Shown here piece after piece: positions 17,669-24,912 of a DNA stretch of 32,707 nt (position 1 is the first letter of the stretch; each line of letters opens with the position of its first letter). The stretch covers positions 1 to 32,707 of the forward strand of contig JADLAB010000010.1 in NCBI GenBank assembly GCA_020848455.1. Direction: 5' to 3'. The position numbers and the translations under genes were made by a program. This DNA is from Polyangiaceae bacterium (GTDB lineage: Bacteria > Myxococcota_A > Polyangia > Polyangiales > Polyangiaceae). The notes below the pieces were generated by a model. That model was given only the letters and a program-made list of their open reading frames with translations, made no database searches and was not told the origin of the DNA.

Positions 17669-18761
17669 GGCTCGCCTCCTTGCCGGGTGGCTTCGGCAGA
17701 CCCTTGTGCTTGCGCGGCGGCGGCGGCACCGCGCGCACGAAGCGCCGGCGCCGCGCCTCCGGCAGCAGCACCTCGCCCACGAGCAAGACGAGCGCGATGG
17801 CGAGCGGCAGGTAGTAGATGTCCGCGTAGACCTCCTCCACCTTCTCGCTGAGCTCGCTCTTCATCTGCGCGCGCAGGAGCTTGCCGATCTCGTCGATGCC
17901 GGTCGTGCCCTTCTCGGCCCGCACGATCTTGCCGCCCGGGGTCGCCGCCGCGACCTCACCGAGCTGCCGCTCGCCCTCGGGCGAGAGCCCGGTCGTGAGC
18001 GGGCGCCCGTCGCGACCGGTGCGCCAGCCGAGCACGCGCCCGTCGTCGGCGACGTCGGGGATGCGCTCCGGGGTGCGCCCGCCGATCTGCACGACGTGGA
18101 CCGTCGTGCCCTCGTTGCCGATGGCGCGCGCGACCGTCACGGGATCGCCCTCGAGGTCCTCGCCGTCGGTCACGAGCAGGATGACGCGCCGGTGGGTCTC
18201 GCTCGTCTTGTCGCGCTTCAACATGGCGCGTGCGTGCGAGAGAGCGCGCGCGATCGCCGTGCCGCCGACCGGCATGTCGTTCGGCGCCAGCCGGCGCAGG
18301 AACTGCGCGATGGCGCCGCCGTCCGCGGTGAGCGGGAAGCCCATCGGCTCGCCGGCGAAGGCCACGGCGGCGAAGCGGGCGCCCTTCAGCTGCTTGACCA
18401 GGCGCGAGACCTCGACCTTCGCGCGGAAGATGCGCGAGGGCTCGACGTCCTGCGCGTACATGCTCTTCGAGTAGTCGAGCACGATGACCACATCGAGGTT
18501 GGTGGCCGGCACCAGGCGCGTGCCCTTGCCGTACTGGGGCCGCGCCGCGGCCACGAAGGCGAGCGCCACCGCGAGCACGATGAGCACGCCCTTCCAGGCG
18601 CGGCGCTTGGCGGCGTCGGCCGTCATGAGGGCCGTCACGCGCTCGCGGTCGCCGAAGCGCGCGACGGCGCGCGCGCTGCGCCAGCTGCCCCACACGAGCA
18701 GGGCCGCCACGAGCAGGGCGCCCGCGGTGCCGAACAGCCAGAGGGGGGATCCGAAATGCAT
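17655..18761 (-). CDS. batB: von Willebrand A membrane protein (BatB-like)
   Basis: The product has 368 residues. Two N-terminal membrane helices are followed by a vWA domain with a complete metal-ion-dependent adhesion site: DYSKS (the DxSxS motif), the Thr of VGGTAIARAL, and the Asp in VTDGED. One C-terminal helix (LPLAIALVLLVGEVLL) follows. This is the two-helix/vWA/one-helix layout of BatA and BatB. The upstream 231 bp are filled with repeats, and no Shine-Dalgarno sequence precedes ATG 18761, unlike other genes in this operon. It overlaps the next gene. Role: part of the MoxR/Bat envelope-stress complex, with cation-dependent protein contacts. Confidence 0.88.
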   Translation of the reverse strand: MHFGSPLWLFGTAGALLVAALLVWGSWRSARAVARFGDRERVTALMTADAAKRRAWKGVLIVLAVALAFVAAARPQYGKGTRLVPATNLDVVIVLDYSKSMYAQDVEPSRIFRAKVEVSRLVKQLKGARFAAVAFAGEPMGFPLTADGGAIAQFLRRLAPNDMPVGGTAIARALSHARAMLKRDKTSETHRRVILLVTDGEDLEGDPVTVARAIGNEGTTVHVVQIGGRTPERIPDVADDGRVLGWRTGRDGRPLTTGLSPEGERQLGEVAAATPGGKIVRAEKGTTGIDEIGKLLRAQMKSELSEKVEEVYADIYYLPLAIALVLLVGEVLLPEARRRRFVRAVPPPPRKHKGLPKPPGKEASRVAA

Positions 18762-18765
18762 GGTG

Positions 18766-18802
18766 AGTCGTCAGTCGTCAGTCGTCAGTCGTCAGTCGTC
18801 AG
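18766..18802. repeat. Tandem 7-bp repeat (five copies) directly upstream of batB
   Basis: AGTCGTC is repeated five times without change (18766-18800) plus AG. On the coding strand it reads TGACGAC and ends four bases before the batB start, exactly where a ribosome binding site would be expected. Confidence 0.95.
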
Positions 18803-18803
18803 A

Positions 18804-18891
18804 GAGGCTCGCGGCATCCGGACCCAAGTTTCTCGCGAGGCTCACGGCATCCGGACCCAAGTTTCTCGCGAGGCTCACGGCATCCGGACCC
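18804..18891. repeat. 33-bp direct repeat, two full copies and a 22-bp partial
   Basis: The units lie at 18804-18836, 18837-18869 and 18870-18891, back to back, with one mismatch between the first and second copies (G at 18811 against A at 18844). The core contains GGCATCCGGACCC. With no spacers this is not CRISPR. It lies inside the Bat operon between the two vWA genes. Confidence 0.95.
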
Positions 18892-18900
18892 CATATTTCC

Positions 18901-18951
18901 CCTCCCCCCCGGCCCCCTCTCCCCTCGGGAGAGGGGGGCAGGGGGGTGAGG
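18901..18951. repeat. Long C/G-rich hairpin between the two vWA genes
   Basis: A perfect 11-bp stem (18913-18923 with 18927-18937) has a 3-nt loop. It extends, after a small internal loop and one bulge, by 6 and then 4 more pairs out to 18901 and 18951. One strand is nearly pure C and the other G. It resembles dispersed intergenic palindromes found in many GC-rich genomes. It could pause, terminate or protect the operon transcript between the two genes. Confidence 0.8.
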
Positions 18952-18992
18952 AGTCGTCGCTCCGCATGCCGGGTGCTTCGAGGCCGCCTCCG

Positions 18993-20363
18993 TCACGGGA
19001 ACCTCCGCAAGAGCCAGGCGCGCAGCAGGGCGTCGAGCGCGACCAGGAGGACGGCCGGCAGGACGAGGAAGGGGAAGAGATCTTCGTAGCTCGCGATCTG
19101 CGCCTCGAAGCGCGTCTTCTCGAGCTGGTCGAGCACGGCGTGGAAGCTCTGCGCCAGGCCCTTGGCGTCGGTGGCGACGAAGTGCTGCCCGCCGGTCTGC
19201 GCGGCGATGCGGTTCAGGAGCTCGGGGTTCACCGGGAAGCGCGTCTTGACGTAGTGGGGCTGGCCGAACACGTCGACCGAGTCCTGCACCTGGACCTCGT
19301 CGCCGTTGCCGATCTGCACGGTGTAGACCTTGCAGCCCTTCTCGACCGCCGCCTCGATGGCGAACTCGGGCGAGACCATGCCGGCGTTGGAGTCGCCGTC
19401 GGTGAGCAGGATGACCACCTTGCTCGCCGCGTCGCTGCGCCGCATGCGCGCCACGGCGGCGCCGAGCGCGTCGCCGATGGCCGTCGCGCTCCCGTCGATG
19501 ACGTCGAGCGACAGCTTCGACACGAGGCTGCCGAGCAGCTGGTAGTCGAGGGTCGGCGGCGACAGCACGTAGGCGTCCTTGCCGAACACGATGACGCCCA
19601 TGCGATCGGTGCGGCGCCGCGTGATGAAGTCCTCGACCACGATCTTGGCGGCGTCGACGCGCGTGATGCGCGCGTTGCGCGGCAAGTCGCTCGTGTTCGG
19701 CAGATCCTTCGGGTCGGCGTCGAGCACGGCGCGCATCGAGCCCGACAGATCGAGCACCACCATGATGTCGATGCCCTGCTCGTCGGAGGTCTGGTCCGAG
19801 AGCGTGCTCACCGGGCGGGCGAGGGCCAGCACGCCGAGCGCGACCGCCACGGTGCGCAGCACGCCCGGCAGGTCGCGCAGGTACGTGCGCACCCCGCGCG
19901 GCCCGCGCCGGATCGCGGCGACGGTGCCGATGCGCAGGCGCGGCCGGCGGCTGTCCTGACCGAGCGTGCCGAACCACCACAGCAGCGGCACGAGGGCGAG
20001 GAACGCGAACACCCAGGCGTAGCGCCAGTCGGCGTCGAGCCACACGCGGCTGCCGCGCTCGACGAGCGGGTAGACGACCGCGAGCGCCGCGACCGCGAGC
20101 GTGGCGCCGACCGCGAGACCGAGCCGCACCCACGGGCTGCGGCGCGGGGCGGCGCCGGGACCGAGCGACCGCAGCTCCGTGCCGCGCGCGGGGCGCGCCG
20201 GCTGGCCTTCGGGCCTCGGCGGGGCCGCGCGCGACGCCTCGGGCGCCCGCGGGCTCGCCTGCCACGGCGAGGCCGGTGCCACGCCACCGAGCTCGCCCGG
20301 CGCGCGCTCGGGCGCCGGCGTGAAGGCCGGCGGGGGCAGATCGGGCCCGCGGCGCTCGCTCAC
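18993..20363 (-). CDS. batA: von Willebrand A membrane protein (BatA-like) with Pro-rich N-terminal extension
   Basis: The product has 456 residues; GTG 20363 overlaps the upstream stop as GTGA. About 75 residues of Pro/Ala-rich, probably cytoplasmic, extension precede the usual layout. Two membrane helices (LGLAVGATLAVAALAVVYPL and WVFAFLALVPLLWWFG) are followed by a hydrophobic segment and a vWA domain with an intact metal site: DLSGS, the Thr in DGSATAIGDAL, and LLTDGDSN. One C-terminal helix (FLVLPAVLLVALDALL) ends the protein. The N-terminal extension is longer than in typical BatA. It is followed by the 231-bp repeat-filled gap, the only real gap in the operon. Confidence 0.9.
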   Translation of the reverse strand: MSERRGPDLPPPAFTPAPERAPGELGGVAPASPWQASPRAPEASRAAPPRPEGQPARPARGTELRSLGPGAAPRRSPWVRLGLAVGATLAVAALAVVYPLVERGSRVWLDADWRYAWVFAFLALVPLLWWFGTLGQDSRRPRLRIGTVAAIRRGPRGVRTYLRDLPGVLRTVAVALGVLALARPVSTLSDQTSDEQGIDIMVVLDLSGSMRAVLDADPKDLPNTSDLPRNARITRVDAAKIVVEDFITRRRTDRMGVIVFGKDAYVLSPPTLDYQLLGSLVSKLSLDVIDGSATAIGDALGAAVARMRRSDAASKVVILLTDGDSNAGMVSPEFAIEAAVEKGCKVYTVQIGNGDEVQVQDSVDVFGQPHYVKTRFPVNPELLNRIAAQTGGQHFVATDAKGLAQSFHAVLDQLEKTRFEAQIASYEDLFPFLVLPAVLLVALDALLRAWLLRRFP

Positions 20364-21580
20364 GCGGCCCTCCGCGGCGGCGCGGCACCCGCGCCCGACG
20401 TGCCGCTGCCGCCGGTCTGCGGCCCCACGGCCGAGGCGGGCGTGGTCGAGCGCACGATGTGCTCGGCGCGCGCCAGCGCGTCGTCGCAGTCCTCGTGGGT
20501 CGGCACCAGGCGCGCGAACTTCACGAGGTCGCTGTCCTCGAGGAAGCGCACGATGCGGTCCATCTCGAGCAGCGGCGGATACACGCGCTTCAGGAGCCGG
20601 CGCGTCTCGGCCGTCGTCGACTCGAGCCCGTCGAAGCCGTAGCGCTCGCCGAGGTACTTGCGCACGCAGTCGCTCACGCGGTCGAAGAGCTCGTCGGAGC
20701 GCCCCTGGGCCAGGAGCTCCGAGCCGCGGATCGCCGCGAGCTCCTTCAGCGCCGCGACCCAGGGCAGGTCCTTCGGCGGGGCGACGACCGTCTTCGGCCG
20801 CCGGAGCAGCCAGCGCGCCAGGAGGGCGAGCGCCGCGGCCACCACGACGCCGATGAGCACGCCGAAGAACACGTAGCGCGCGAGCGCCCAGTCCTCGCGC
20901 TGCGAGCGCCCGGGCGGGTTCGGCTTGACCTTGGGATCGTCCTCGTTGGCGATCGGGTCCTCGACCGTGATGTCCTGCGGCGGCGTGCACAGCGTCATCA
21001 CGTCCTTGTTGGCGCGCGCCACCTTGATCGGCAGCGACGGCAGGCGCAGCGTGTGCCGGCCGGGCAAGCGCGGCAGCGGCACGAAGGGCACCGAGAGCGT
21101 CGTCTTGGCCCCCTCGCCCTCGTCCACGCGCTCGAGCAGGGGCGGCGAGCCGCCGTCCTCGACGGGCAGCATGAAGCCGGCGTCCTCGAGGGCCCGCGCG
21201 GCGTCGCTCTGGCGCTCCCAGCGAAAGCCCTCGGGCAGAGCGGTCTCGCCGCCGCCGTGGGTGAGCGTCACGACGAGGCGCGCCTCGTAGCCGGTGAGGC
21301 CTTGCGCCGGGAAGGACACGGTCATCCCGGGCCGCGTCGCGCCCTTCGGCAGCACCTCGACGCAGCTCGCGGTCACCTTGCCGCCCCCGCCGGCGTCGGG
21401 CGGCGCCGGCGCGGGCACGACCGGGCCGGCGTCGGCGCCGTCGCGCACGGCCGTCGGTCCCGGCTCGTCGAAGGCGAGCACGGACGCCGTCCCGCCGAGG
21501 CCGGCGCCGAGCGCCCCGGCGACGCCGAGCCCGAGCCCCACGGCCGCGGCGAGCCGCCCCACGCCCCGTCGCCGGCTCAT
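20360..21580 (-). CDS. DUF4381-like membrane protein of the Bat operon
   Basis: The product has 406 residues; ATG 21580 overlaps the DUF58 stop as ATGA. A signal sequence is followed by a periplasmic beta-rich domain of about 230 residues (TVSFPAQGLTGYEARLVVTL, LPGRHTLRLPSLPIKV), one membrane helix (YVFFGVLIGVVVAAALALLARWLL) and a cytoplasmic helical domain (LPWVAALKELAAIR ... VSDCVRKYLGERYGFDGLESTTAETRRLL). The cytoplasmic domain matches the pattern of the DUF4381 proteins that sit between DUF58 and vWA genes in MoxR operons. No catalytic motif was seen; it is probably a structural member of the complex. Confidence 0.78.
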   Translation of the reverse strand: MSRRRGVGRLAAAVGLGLGVAGALGAGLGGTASVLAFDEPGPTAVRDGADAGPVVPAPAPPDAGGGGKVTASCVEVLPKGATRPGMTVSFPAQGLTGYEARLVVTLTHGGGETALPEGFRWERQSDAARALEDAGFMLPVEDGGSPPLLERVDEGEGAKTTLSVPFVPLPRLPGRHTLRLPSLPIKVARANKDVMTLCTPPQDITVEDPIANEDDPKVKPNPPGRSQREDWALARYVFFGVLIGVVVAAALALLARWLLRRPKTVVAPPKDLPWVAALKELAAIRGSELLAQGRSDELFDRVSDCVRKYLGERYGFDGLESTTAETRRLLKRVYPPLLEMDRIVRFLEDSDLVKFARLVPTHEDCDDALARAEHIVRSTTPASAVGPQTGGSGTSGAGAAPPRRAA

Positions 21581-22458
21581 CGCGCCAGCCTCCGGCGCCG
21601 CTTGGCGAACAGATCGCGCAGCGGCGTGACGAAGGAGCCGTCGGTGCGGATGATGACCCGATCGAGGGCGAGCTTCACGAACAGCTTCTCGCGCTCGCGC
21701 CGGATGCCGAGCATGGTGTCGCGGTAGTGCCGCCGCACGCGCGCGTCGCTCGTGTCTACGAGCACCTCCTCGCCGGTCTCGAGATCCTCGAAGCTCGCCA
21801 GGCCCACGTCGGGCAGCTCCTCGTCGCGCGGGTCGACGAGCATGACCGGGATGACGTCGTGCTTGGCGGCCGCGAGCGCGAGCGCCCGCTCGAAGCCCGA
21901 GGCGAAGAAATCGCTGATGACGAAGGCGACGCTCTTGCGCTTGGCGATCTTGACGAGCGTCTGCAGGGCGAGCCCGAGGTCGGTGCCGCCGTACTGCGGC
22001 TTGAAGCCGACGATCTCGCGGATCACGCGCATCACGTGCTTGTCGCCCTTCTTCGGGGCGACGAACTTCTCGACCACCTCGGTGCCGATGACGAGCCCGA
22101 CGTTGTCGTTGTTCTTGATGGCGGAGAAGGCGCAGAGCGCCGCCACCTCGGCCGCGACGCGCGCCTTGCTGGCGCGGCGCGTGCCCCACTGCTCGCTCGC
22201 CGACAGATCGACGACGAGCATGACGGTCATCTCGCGCTCTTCCTGGAACACCTTCACGTAGGCGTCGCTCATGCGCGCCGACACGTTCCAGTCGATGAAG
22301 CGCACGTCGTCGCCGGGCGAGTACTGGCGCACCTCGCGGAACGACAACCCCTGGCCCTTGAAGACCGAGTGATAGGTGCCCGCGAGCTGCTCGTCGGCGA
22401 GCCGCTGGGTGCGGATCTCGATGCGGCGGAGCTGGCGCAGGAGGTCTTGGGGGATCAC
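21577..22458 (-). CDS. DUF58 protein of the MoxR/Bat operon
   Basis: The product has 293 residues. GTG 22458 overlaps the moxR stop as GTGA. It shows the DUF58 signature (REVRQYSPGDDVRFIDWNVSAR, about 41-62) and then a vWA-like fold with DLSAS (Asp84, Ser86, Ser88), a probable metal site. No signal peptide or membrane helix is seen, so it is a cytoplasmic partner of the MoxR ATPase. DUF58 proteins are the standard neighbour of MoxR in this operon type. Confidence 0.93.
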   Translation of the reverse strand: MIPQDLLRQLRRIEIRTQRLADEQLAGTYHSVFKGQGLSFREVRQYSPGDDVRFIDWNVSARMSDAYVKVFQEEREMTVMLVVDLSASEQWGTRRASKARVAAEVAALCAFSAIKNNDNVGLVIGTEVVEKFVAPKKGDKHVMRVIREIVGFKPQYGGTDLGLALQTLVKIAKRKSVAFVISDFFASGFERALALAAAKHDVIPVMLVDPRDEELPDVGLASFEDLETGEEVLVDTSDARVRRHYRDTMLGIRREREKLFVKLALDRVIIRTDGSFVTPLRDLFAKRRRRLAR

Positions 22459-23441
22459 GGCACCTCGACCACCTCGAAGACACGCCGCACGATGTGCTCG
22501 GCCGTGACCTCCTCGGCCTCCGCCTCGTAGGAGAGCACGACGCGGTGGCGCAGGACGTCGGGGCCGATGGCCTTCACGTCCTCGGGCGTCACGTAACCGC
22601 GGTGCTTCAGGAAGGCGTGGGCACGGGCCGCCTTGGCGAGCGCGATCGAGGCGCGCGGGCTCGCGCCGAACTCGATGAAGGCCGCGATGTCCGACAGGCC
22701 GCGCGCCTTCGGCTCGCGCGTCGCGAACACGACGTCGACGATGTACTCCTTGACCCGGTCGTCGATGTACACGTCGCGCACGGCCAGGCTCGCGCTCCGC
22801 AGGCGCTCGAGATCGATCTGCTTGTCGGCCTTCTGCTCGAGCGGCGCCGTGGCGCGCTCGACGATCTCGCGCTCCTCCTGGCGGTTCGGGTAGCCGACGC
22901 GCACCATCATCATGAAGCGGTCCACCTGCGCCTCGGGCAGGCGGTAGGTGCCCTCCTGCTCGATGGGGTTCTGGGTCGCCATGACGATGAACGGATCGGG
23001 CAGCCGGTGGGTCGCCTCGCCGATCGTCACCTGCCGCTCCTGCATCGCCTCGAGCAGGGCGCTCTGCACCTTGGCAGGCGCGCGGTTGATCTCGTCGGCC
23101 AGGACGAGGTTCGCGAAGATCGGCCCGAGCTTGCTCGTGAACTCGCCCTTCTGGTGGTTGTAGATGACCGTGCCGACCAGATCCGCCGGCAAGAGGTCGG
23201 GCGTGAACTGCACGCGCGCGAACGAGGCGTCGATGACCTCGCACAGGGTCCGCACGGTGAGCGTCTTGGCCAGGCCGGGCACGCCCTCGAGCAGCACGTG
23301 GCCGCCGGTGAGCAGCCCGATGAGGATGCGCTCGATCATGTAGCCCTGGCCGACGATGACCTTGCCGACCTCGGCAGTCAGACTGTCGACGAAGGCGCTT
23401 TCGCGGGCCACGAACTCGTTCAGAGCACGAACGTCCTGCAT
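22455..23441 (-). CDS. moxR: MoxR-family AAA+ ATPase
   Basis: The product has 328 residues, of typical length. It has Walker A GVPGLAKT (53-60), Walker B LVLADEINRA (112-121), sensor 1 ATQNPIEQEGTYRLPEAQVDRF and the arginine-finger/sensor 2 region SPRASIALAKAARAHAF. MoxR ATPases act as chaperones that load or activate the vWA proteins encoded downstream. First gene of an operon of seven genes whose junctions are mostly 4-bp overlaps. The 170-bp upstream region holds a promoter and a structured leader (described separately). Confidence 0.95.
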   Translation of the reverse strand: MQDVRALNEFVARESAFVDSLTAEVGKVIVGQGYMIERILIGLLTGGHVLLEGVPGLAKTLTVRTLCEVIDASFARVQFTPDLLPADLVGTVIYNHQKGEFTSKLGPIFANLVLADEINRAPAKVQSALLEAMQERQVTIGEATHRLPDPFIVMATQNPIEQEGTYRLPEAQVDRFMMMVRVGYPNRQEEREIVERATAPLEQKADKQIDLERLRSASLAVRDVYIDDRVKEYIVDVVFATREPKARGLSDIAAFIEFGASPRASIALAKAARAHAFLKHRGYVTPEDVKAIGPDVLRHRVVLSYEAEAEEVTAEHIVRRVFEVVEVP

Positions 23442-23461
23442 GGGATGGAAGCTCTCTTCAG

Positions 23462-23507
23462 GCCTGCCGGCAGAGAGGGACGGAGCATGACACGGCTCCG
23501 GGCAGGC
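23462..23507 (-). promoter_or_regulatory. Structured 5' leader of moxR
   Basis: On the minus strand GCCTGCC (23507-23501) pairs with GGCAGGC (23468-23462). Inside it CGGAGC (23500-23495) pairs with GCTCCG (23486-23481) around an 8-nt loop, so the two stems stack with a 12-nt bulge. The bulge contains CUCUCU, which is complementary to AGAGAG in the purine-rich sequence just before the moxR start (23457-23452). An alternative fold could mask the translation start. This was read by eye; no folding energy was computed. Confidence 0.45.
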
Positions 23508-23513
23508 GGCCGG

Positions 23514-23543
23514 CTTTTAGCAAGGGTTGCGCAGTACTTACAA
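23514..23543 (-). promoter_or_regulatory. Promoter of the moxR/bat operon
   Basis: On the minus strand TTGTAA (23543-23538), an 18-nt spacer ending in TGC, and TAAAAG (23519-23514) form an extended sigma-70-type promoter about 70 nt upstream of moxR. It overlaps the inverted repeat GGGTTG-N11-CAACCC (23524-23546), which has AGTACT at its centre. That repeat would place an operator across the -35 and spacer. Confidence 0.55.
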
Positions 23544-23546
23544 CCC
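23524..23546. promoter_or_regulatory. Candidate operator over the moxR promoter
   Basis: GGGTTG (23524-23529) and CAACCC (23541-23546) are perfect inverted arms 11 nt apart. The 6-bp palindrome AGTACT (23533-23538) lies between them. It coincides with the -35 box and spacer of the moxR promoter and is among the AT-richest patches of the window. Confidence 0.45.
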
Positions 23547-23598
23547 GCCCGGCGCGGAACCGACGAACCCGGCCGCTTGTTCCCGGGCACGGGCCGTG

Positions 23599-23604
23599 TA
23601 GGCT
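23599..23604 (+). promoter_or_regulatory. -10-like element before the Cys-rich lipoprotein
   Basis: TAGGCT ends 7 nt before ATG 23612, with no ribosome binding site. It belongs to the leaderless-type series. Confidence 0.45.
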
Positions 23605-23611
23605 CGACGCG

Positions 23612-24445
23612 ATGCGCGCGCTCCGTCCCCGCTCCCACCGCACCACGGTCGTCGTCACGCTCTCGCTCGGCGCGCTCGCGCTCGCGGCCTCCTGCGCCTC
23701 GAGCGGCGACGACAAGCGCCGCGGCGACGTCGGCATGTCGTGCCGGGCGACCGACGACTGCCTCGAGCCGCTGCCCTGCATCGCCTACGTGTGCGGCGGG
23801 CCGACGGGAACCGGGGGCCACACCGGCTCCGGAGCCACGGGCGGCGGCGGCAGCGGAGCCACGGGCGGCGGCGCGAGCGGCGGCGGCGGCAGCGGCAGCG
23901 GGGCCACGGGCGGTGGCGGCGCGGGCGGAGGCCCGGCGTGCGACGGCGTCGGCCCCGGGCTCACGCTCGACAGCTGCGACGCCTGCCTCGAGACCGACTG
24001 CCACGCCGAGCTCTGCCAGTGCGGCGACGCGTGCGTGGGCATCGAGGCGTGCCTCGAGACCGTGTGCCGGGCGCTCACCGACGCGGCGCAGGAGGGCCAG
24101 TGCCAGGTGTACTGCCAGGGCCAGAACCCCGGCGGCAAGGACGCGCACGTCGCCGTCGTGAACTGCGCCTACACCGGGGCGTGCATCCCCCCGTGCCAGC
24201 CCTACCCGGCGGCGTGGAACGACTGCCGTGCGGCGCTCAATGCGGGTGATTGCGCCGACGAGCGCGCCGCCTGCCAGGGGAGCGCCGACTGCCTCGTCTA
24301 CCAGGCCTGCACCGACTCGTGCGCGACCTCGGTCGACTGCATCGCGTGCGCGGCGACCCTCTCGGGCGCGACGGGGCGCATCCTGCTCGAGACCTACGAG
24401 CGGTGCATCGCGCGCGAGTGCGTCGCGCAATCGTGGGCGTACTGA
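23612..24445 (+). CDS. Cys-rich lipoprotein with Gly-rich linker
   Basis: The product has 277 residues. A signal sequence ends in a lipobox-like AASC (Cys28). A short Cys motif region (CRATDDCLEPLPCIAYVC) is followed by about 45 residues of Gly/Ser/Thr linker and a Cys-rich C-terminal domain with many spaced Cys pairs (for example CDACLETDCHAELCQCGDAC). This is a common design of surface lipoproteins in Myxococcota; the paired Cys imply an oxidising, extracytoplasmic setting. No heme motif (CxxCH) is present. Function unknown. It converges on the selenoprotein gene with only 10 bp between the two stops. Confidence 0.85.
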   Translation: MRALRPRSHRTTVVVTLSLGALALAASCASSGDDKRRGDVGMSCRATDDCLEPLPCIAYVCGGPTGTGGHTGSGATGGGGSGATGGGASGGGGSGSGATGGGGAGGGPACDGVGPGLTLDSCDACLETDCHAELCQCGDACVGIEACLETVCRALTDAAQEGQCQVYCQGQNPGGKDAHVAVVNCAYTGACIPPCQPYPAAWNDCRAALNAGDCADERAACQGSADCLVYQACTDSCATSVDCIACAATLSGATGRILLETYERCIARECVAQSWAY

Positions 24446-24455
24446 CCCGCCGCGC

Positions 24456-24809
24456 TCAGCCCGCGACGAGCGCCGCGTAGGTCTCGTCCGAGAACCCGAC
24501 GTAGAGCTTGCCGCCCTGCCGCACCGCGGGCGCGCGCAGGTTGCCGCTCGGGCCGAGGATCGCCGCGGCGAGGTCGTCGTCCGAGGGCGGGCTCTTCCGC
24601 ATGTCGAAGCGCACGACCTTCTTGCCCTTCGCGACCACGACCTCGGTCGCCTCGCGCGCGAGCGCGAGCGCCTTGTCGCGCGGCATGCGCACCTTGCGCG
24701 CGTCGAGCTCCACCTTCGCCACCACGCCGGCTTGCGCGAACACCTTTCGCGCTCGAGTGCAGCTCATTCAAGCGGCGCGCTGGTAGTACCAGTCGATCTT
24801 CTTGCTCAT
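24456..24809 (-). CDS. ArsC/Spx-like selenoprotein (UGA-encoded Sec in a UxxC motif)
   Basis: ATG 24809, preceded by GGGAG with a 7-nt spacer, opens a frame reading MSKKIDWYYQRAA, then UGA (24770-24768), then MSCTRARKVFAQAG and on to a stop at 24458-24456: 117 residues with Sec at position 14. Read through, the UGA sits in a U-x-x-C redox motif at the place where thioredoxin-fold ArsC-like proteins carry their catalytic Cys. The downstream body (ARKVRMPRDKALALARE, LRAPAVRQGGKLYVGFSDETY) fits the ArsC-like family, for which seleno-forms are known. A perfect bacterial SECIS hairpin follows the UGA. Starting instead at the AUG right after the UGA would give 103 residues that lack the catalytic residue and the first strand of the fold. 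It is probably a cytoplasmic thiol/selenol oxidoreductase with an unknown substrate. The selA, selB and selC genes are not in the window. Confidence 0.93.
24734..24752 (-). promoter_or_regulatory. Bacterial SECIS element
   Basis: On the coding strand GCGCGAA (24752-24746) pairs perfectly with TTCGCGC (24740-24734) around the pentaloop AGGTG. The loop has the GG/U character needed for SelB binding. Its first base is 22 nt after the UGA, within the usual 16-37-nt range. The element lies inside the coding sequence, as bacterial SECIS elements do. Confidence 0.9.
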
Positions 24810-24812
24810 CTT

Positions 24813-24850
24813 GCGTCTCCCACGTCGGCCGGCGTCTCCCTCGTCGGCCG
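24813..24850 (-). repeat. 19-bp tandem duplication in the selenoprotein leader, copying the ribosome binding site
   Basis: Two adjacent 19-bp units (24813-24831 and 24832-24850) differ at one base (A 24822, T 24841). On the coding strand each contains GGGAGACGC, the Shine-Dalgarno sequence of the selenoprotein gene, so a second, upstream copy of the site exists. Confidence 0.9.
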
Positions 24851-24856
24851 GCCCGA

Positions 24857-24862
24857 AGCCTA
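24857..24862 (-). promoter_or_regulatory. -10-like element for the selenoprotein gene
   Basis: On the minus strand TAGGCT, the same hexamer as at 23599, lies 47 nt before ATG 24809. Unlike the leaderless-type genes, this one would have a leader of about 40 nt that includes the duplicated ribosome binding site. Confidence 0.35.
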
Positions 24863-24912
24863 GCGCGCGACCCGTGGCGGCGCACGCGCCCGCGCCCCCT
24901 CGGCAGCGACGC

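Noticed and set aside
18804-18891. CRISPR array from the 33-bp repeats
   Set aside because: The copies are directly adjacent with no spacers, there are fewer than three full units, and no cas genes are present.
18799-20388. A coding frame extending through the 33-bp repeats with a repeated short peptide
   Set aside because: It is out of frame with the vWA gene it overlaps, and the peptide repeat only mirrors the DNA repeat.
24456-24767. Start of the ArsC-like gene at the ATG right after the UGA (103 residues)
   Set aside because: It has no ribosome binding site of its own, lacks the first strand and the catalytic position of the fold, and ignores the SECIS hairpin.
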